From a virus, in IMG/VR virus record IMGVR_UViG_3300008107_000342, positions 1 through 28,042 of that record: 28,042 nt of DNA; one strand, 5' to 3'. Below are positions 26,613 to 28,042 of the stretch, piece after piece. The notes under the pieces were generated by a model, which saw only the letters and a list, made by a program, of their open reading frames with translations, was not told the DNA's origin and did no database searches. Position numbers and translations under genes: made by a program. Each line of letters starts with the position of its first letter. The stretch's first letter is position 1.

Positions 26613-27257
26613 TTATACTGGTCGGAACGAGACTGTTGCCCCCGAGAGGTCAGTTCCTGGGAACGATCCCGGCAGGTAGATTGCATTCGGGATTACAATG
26701 GATCCAAACTTCAGAAGCCTGAGCGAGATGAATCCATTCTCATCTACTGAGTACTCGGCAACCCTCACTCTGAACTTCTCTGGGTCTGGCTCCGGAAAGA
26801 CAGCAGCAATCTTGAAAACCGCAGAGTCGCGAACCGGGTAAAACCTTGCAGAACTGACTCTCAGCGAGTTATTGTAAGGAACGGTTGCGATATCCACAAG
26901 ACCAACGGCAGTAGATTCCGCGTACGGCCAAAGCTCAACCATCGGCATCTCGATGTAGATCACGCCATCAGTTTCGCTTTCAAGATCACGAAATGAAGTG
27001 CCGAATGTGTTGCGGAAGACATTGATCGCTGGATCGCCAAGCCCTTGAATGTTTCCAGCCGAGCAGACAATGACATCTTTGTCGTCAATAACCTCAATCT
27101 CAATATTGAAATCAATATTGTACTGGATTGGCTCAACAGCAGGCGGCGTATTCCTGCGGATGATTGCGGCGAACAGTGGATCAATCGACAGCATGGATGC
27201 CAGTTCACCTTGGATGAACTGAATTCCTGATCCTGCTTTGATTGTTGGTGCTGCCAT
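26613..27257 (-). CDS. Hypothetical virion-type protein (214 aa)
   Basis: The protein is beta-rich with few charged helices (GIQFIQGELASMLSIDPLFA, EPIQYNIDFNIEIEVIDDKD, FGSIVIPNAIYLPGSFPG). Its ATG overlaps the stop of the upstream gene by one base (TAATG), so translation is coupled. Beta-rich composition and a place among structural genes suggest a tail or fibre-associated component. No family is recognised. Confidence 0.7.
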   Translation of the reverse strand: MAAPTIKAGSGIQFIQGELASMLSIDPLFAAIIRRNTPPAVEPIQYNIDFNIEIEVIDDKDVIVCSAGNIQGLGDPAINVFRNTFGTSFRDLESETDGVIYIEMPMVELWPYAESTAVGLVDIATVPYNNSLRVSSARFYPVRDSAVFKIAAVFPEPDPEKFRVRVAEYSVDENGFISLRLLKFGSIVIPNAIYLPGSFPGTDLSGATVSFRPV

Positions 27258-27982
27258 TACTCAAGTGTCCAGGCTATGATGTTTGGTGAATACGCCTGCG
27301 GCAGAGTGAATCCTCCGATATGGGTTTGCTGCACGTTTCCGTCAGCATCAATGAACCCAAGCACAAACCTGAACTTCCCGTCGTCAGGCCAAAACGTGTT
27401 CTCCGGTGACGTGACCGACATCTTGAAAATGCTCTGCGGCGTGATTGATGCATCAAGGAGTTTGTCCTCATCAACACCAGTCCAGTCGGTCTTTATGCCG
27501 ATGATCGAGTCATAATTCACACCCTCAATAGTGACGGTGCTTTTCACCTCGTAGTTCGGAACTTCTGTCAGCAGCGTGTACTGCTTCATCGGGATCTCTG
27601 CAAAGATGTAGAACGGAGCTTCTGCTTCAATCAGACCCTGGTTCACTTCAGTCTCCTTTGCCAGCCACTTTCTGGCATCAGGATCCCAATGCATGTGGAA
27701 GATGTACCCGGTATTGATCAGTGCAGCACCAGCGCTGTACGCAATCCTGAATGCCATGTACTGGAGCGGATCCTCTGGATCAACCTGCTGCGACTGGACA
27801 TTCTCAATATCCTCGCGCACATCACTGGATAGCGAGATGATCACTTCAGCGCCGGACTGAGCAACATCAATCCCGTCCCCGGCAAGCACTCGGAATGGCT
27901 GCGCTGCGGATTGTCCCGGTTGAGGGATTCCATCCGGGACTTGATCTGGATCAAGAAGGTGACTGAGATCAGGGAAAGGCAT
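27257..27982 (-). CDS. Hypothetical virion-type protein (241 aa)
   Basis: The protein has a Pro/Gln-rich start (MPFPDLSHLLDPDQVPDGIP), then RVLAGDGIDVAQSGAEVIIS, a segment of the kind found in phage tail and fibre proteins. The rest is beta-rich (YIFHMHWDPDARKWLA, GKFRFVLGFIDADGNVQQTH). It probably belongs to the tail, but this is inferred from composition and position. The start immediately follows the upstream stop (TAA then ATG), which indicates operon organisation. Confidence 0.7.
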   Translation of the reverse strand: MPFPDLSHLLDPDQVPDGIPQPGQSAAQPFRVLAGDGIDVAQSGAEVIISLSSDVREDIENVQSQQVDPEDPLQYMAFRIAYSAGAALINTGYIFHMHWDPDARKWLAKETEVNQGLIEAEAPFYIFAEIPMKQYTLLTEVPNYEVKSTVTIEGVNYDSIIGIKTDWTGVDEDKLLDASITPQSIFKMSVTSPENTFWPDDGKFRFVLGFIDADGNVQQTHIGGFTLPQAYSPNIIAWTLE

Positions 27983-28042
27983 TTAGAACTGGAGAACAGG
28001 GTTGTATGGCCTGAATACAGTGATCTTTCTGGTCCTGAATCC
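27983..28042 (-). CDS. C-terminal end of an upstream gene (partial)
   Basis: The right edge holds the last 19 codons of a leftward gene, ending RPYNPVLQF and stop TAA at 27983-27985, directly adjacent to the ATG of the next gene. The frame is open to the window edge. It is too short to identify; by position it should be another virion gene of the same operon. Confidence 0.6.
   Translation of the reverse strand, partial: GFRTRKITVFRPYNPVLQF

Overview
This window is a piece of a tailed-phage genome, or a closely related prophage. Two gene blocks face each other. Nucleases, a replication initiator, a DnaB-type helicase and an SSB-like protein read rightward (about 1-7266). Virion-type genes read leftward (about 7420-28042). 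The blocks converge on a hairpin-rich terminator region near 7280-7400. No rRNA, convincing tRNA, CRISPR array, insertion sequence or integrase was seen. Terminase, portal, major capsid, DNA polymerase and lysis genes are not in the window. The host is uncertain. Most gene starts have G-poor leaders without a Shine-Dalgarno sequence, and the SSB resembles the DUF3127 family. Both would fit a host of the Bacteroidota/Verrucomicrobiota kind, but this is inference.

Rightward block: a small secreted-type nuclease fold (SNase), a RecE/Cas4-like PD-(D/E)XK exonuclease and a RuvC-like resolvase form a DNA-processing set. A tandem helix-turn-helix protein, a winged-helix replication initiator and a replicative helicase follow. 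The initiator gene contains six tandem 12-bp near-palindromic repeats followed directly by an AT-rich tract, which looks like an origin of replication inside the initiator gene. Small proteins (Zn-ribbon, membrane-anchored, Lys-tailed) and the SSB-like protein complete the block.

Leftward block, in transcription order from the right edge: the end of an unidentified gene, two structural-type proteins, an adaptor-like gene split in two by an apparent frameshift, two Gln/Ala-rich internal-virion-type proteins, a 15.4-kb gene for a 5147-residue protein, and a Pro/Ala-rich protein ending in an AT-hook.

The giant protein fills 55% of the window and is its most striking object. It looks like a phage polyvalent protein, meaning a virion-delivered chain of effector domains. 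In order it has hydrophobic segments, an Ala-Pro linker plus an E3-binding-like domain as in pyruvate dehydrogenase E2, Pro/Ala/Glu linkers, an SF2 helicase of the Strawberry-notch/DarB type, a metallopeptidase (HELVH), an ADP-ribosyltransferase-like domain, a methyltransferase-like domain, a second metallopeptidase (HEFWH), a third (HEIQH, LPD23-like), a coiled coil and a membrane-active C-terminal region. A short SE(S/A)RG-like sequence recurs at five module borders. Several modules are visibly richer in A+T than their surroundings, which suggests that cassettes have been exchanged within one reading frame.
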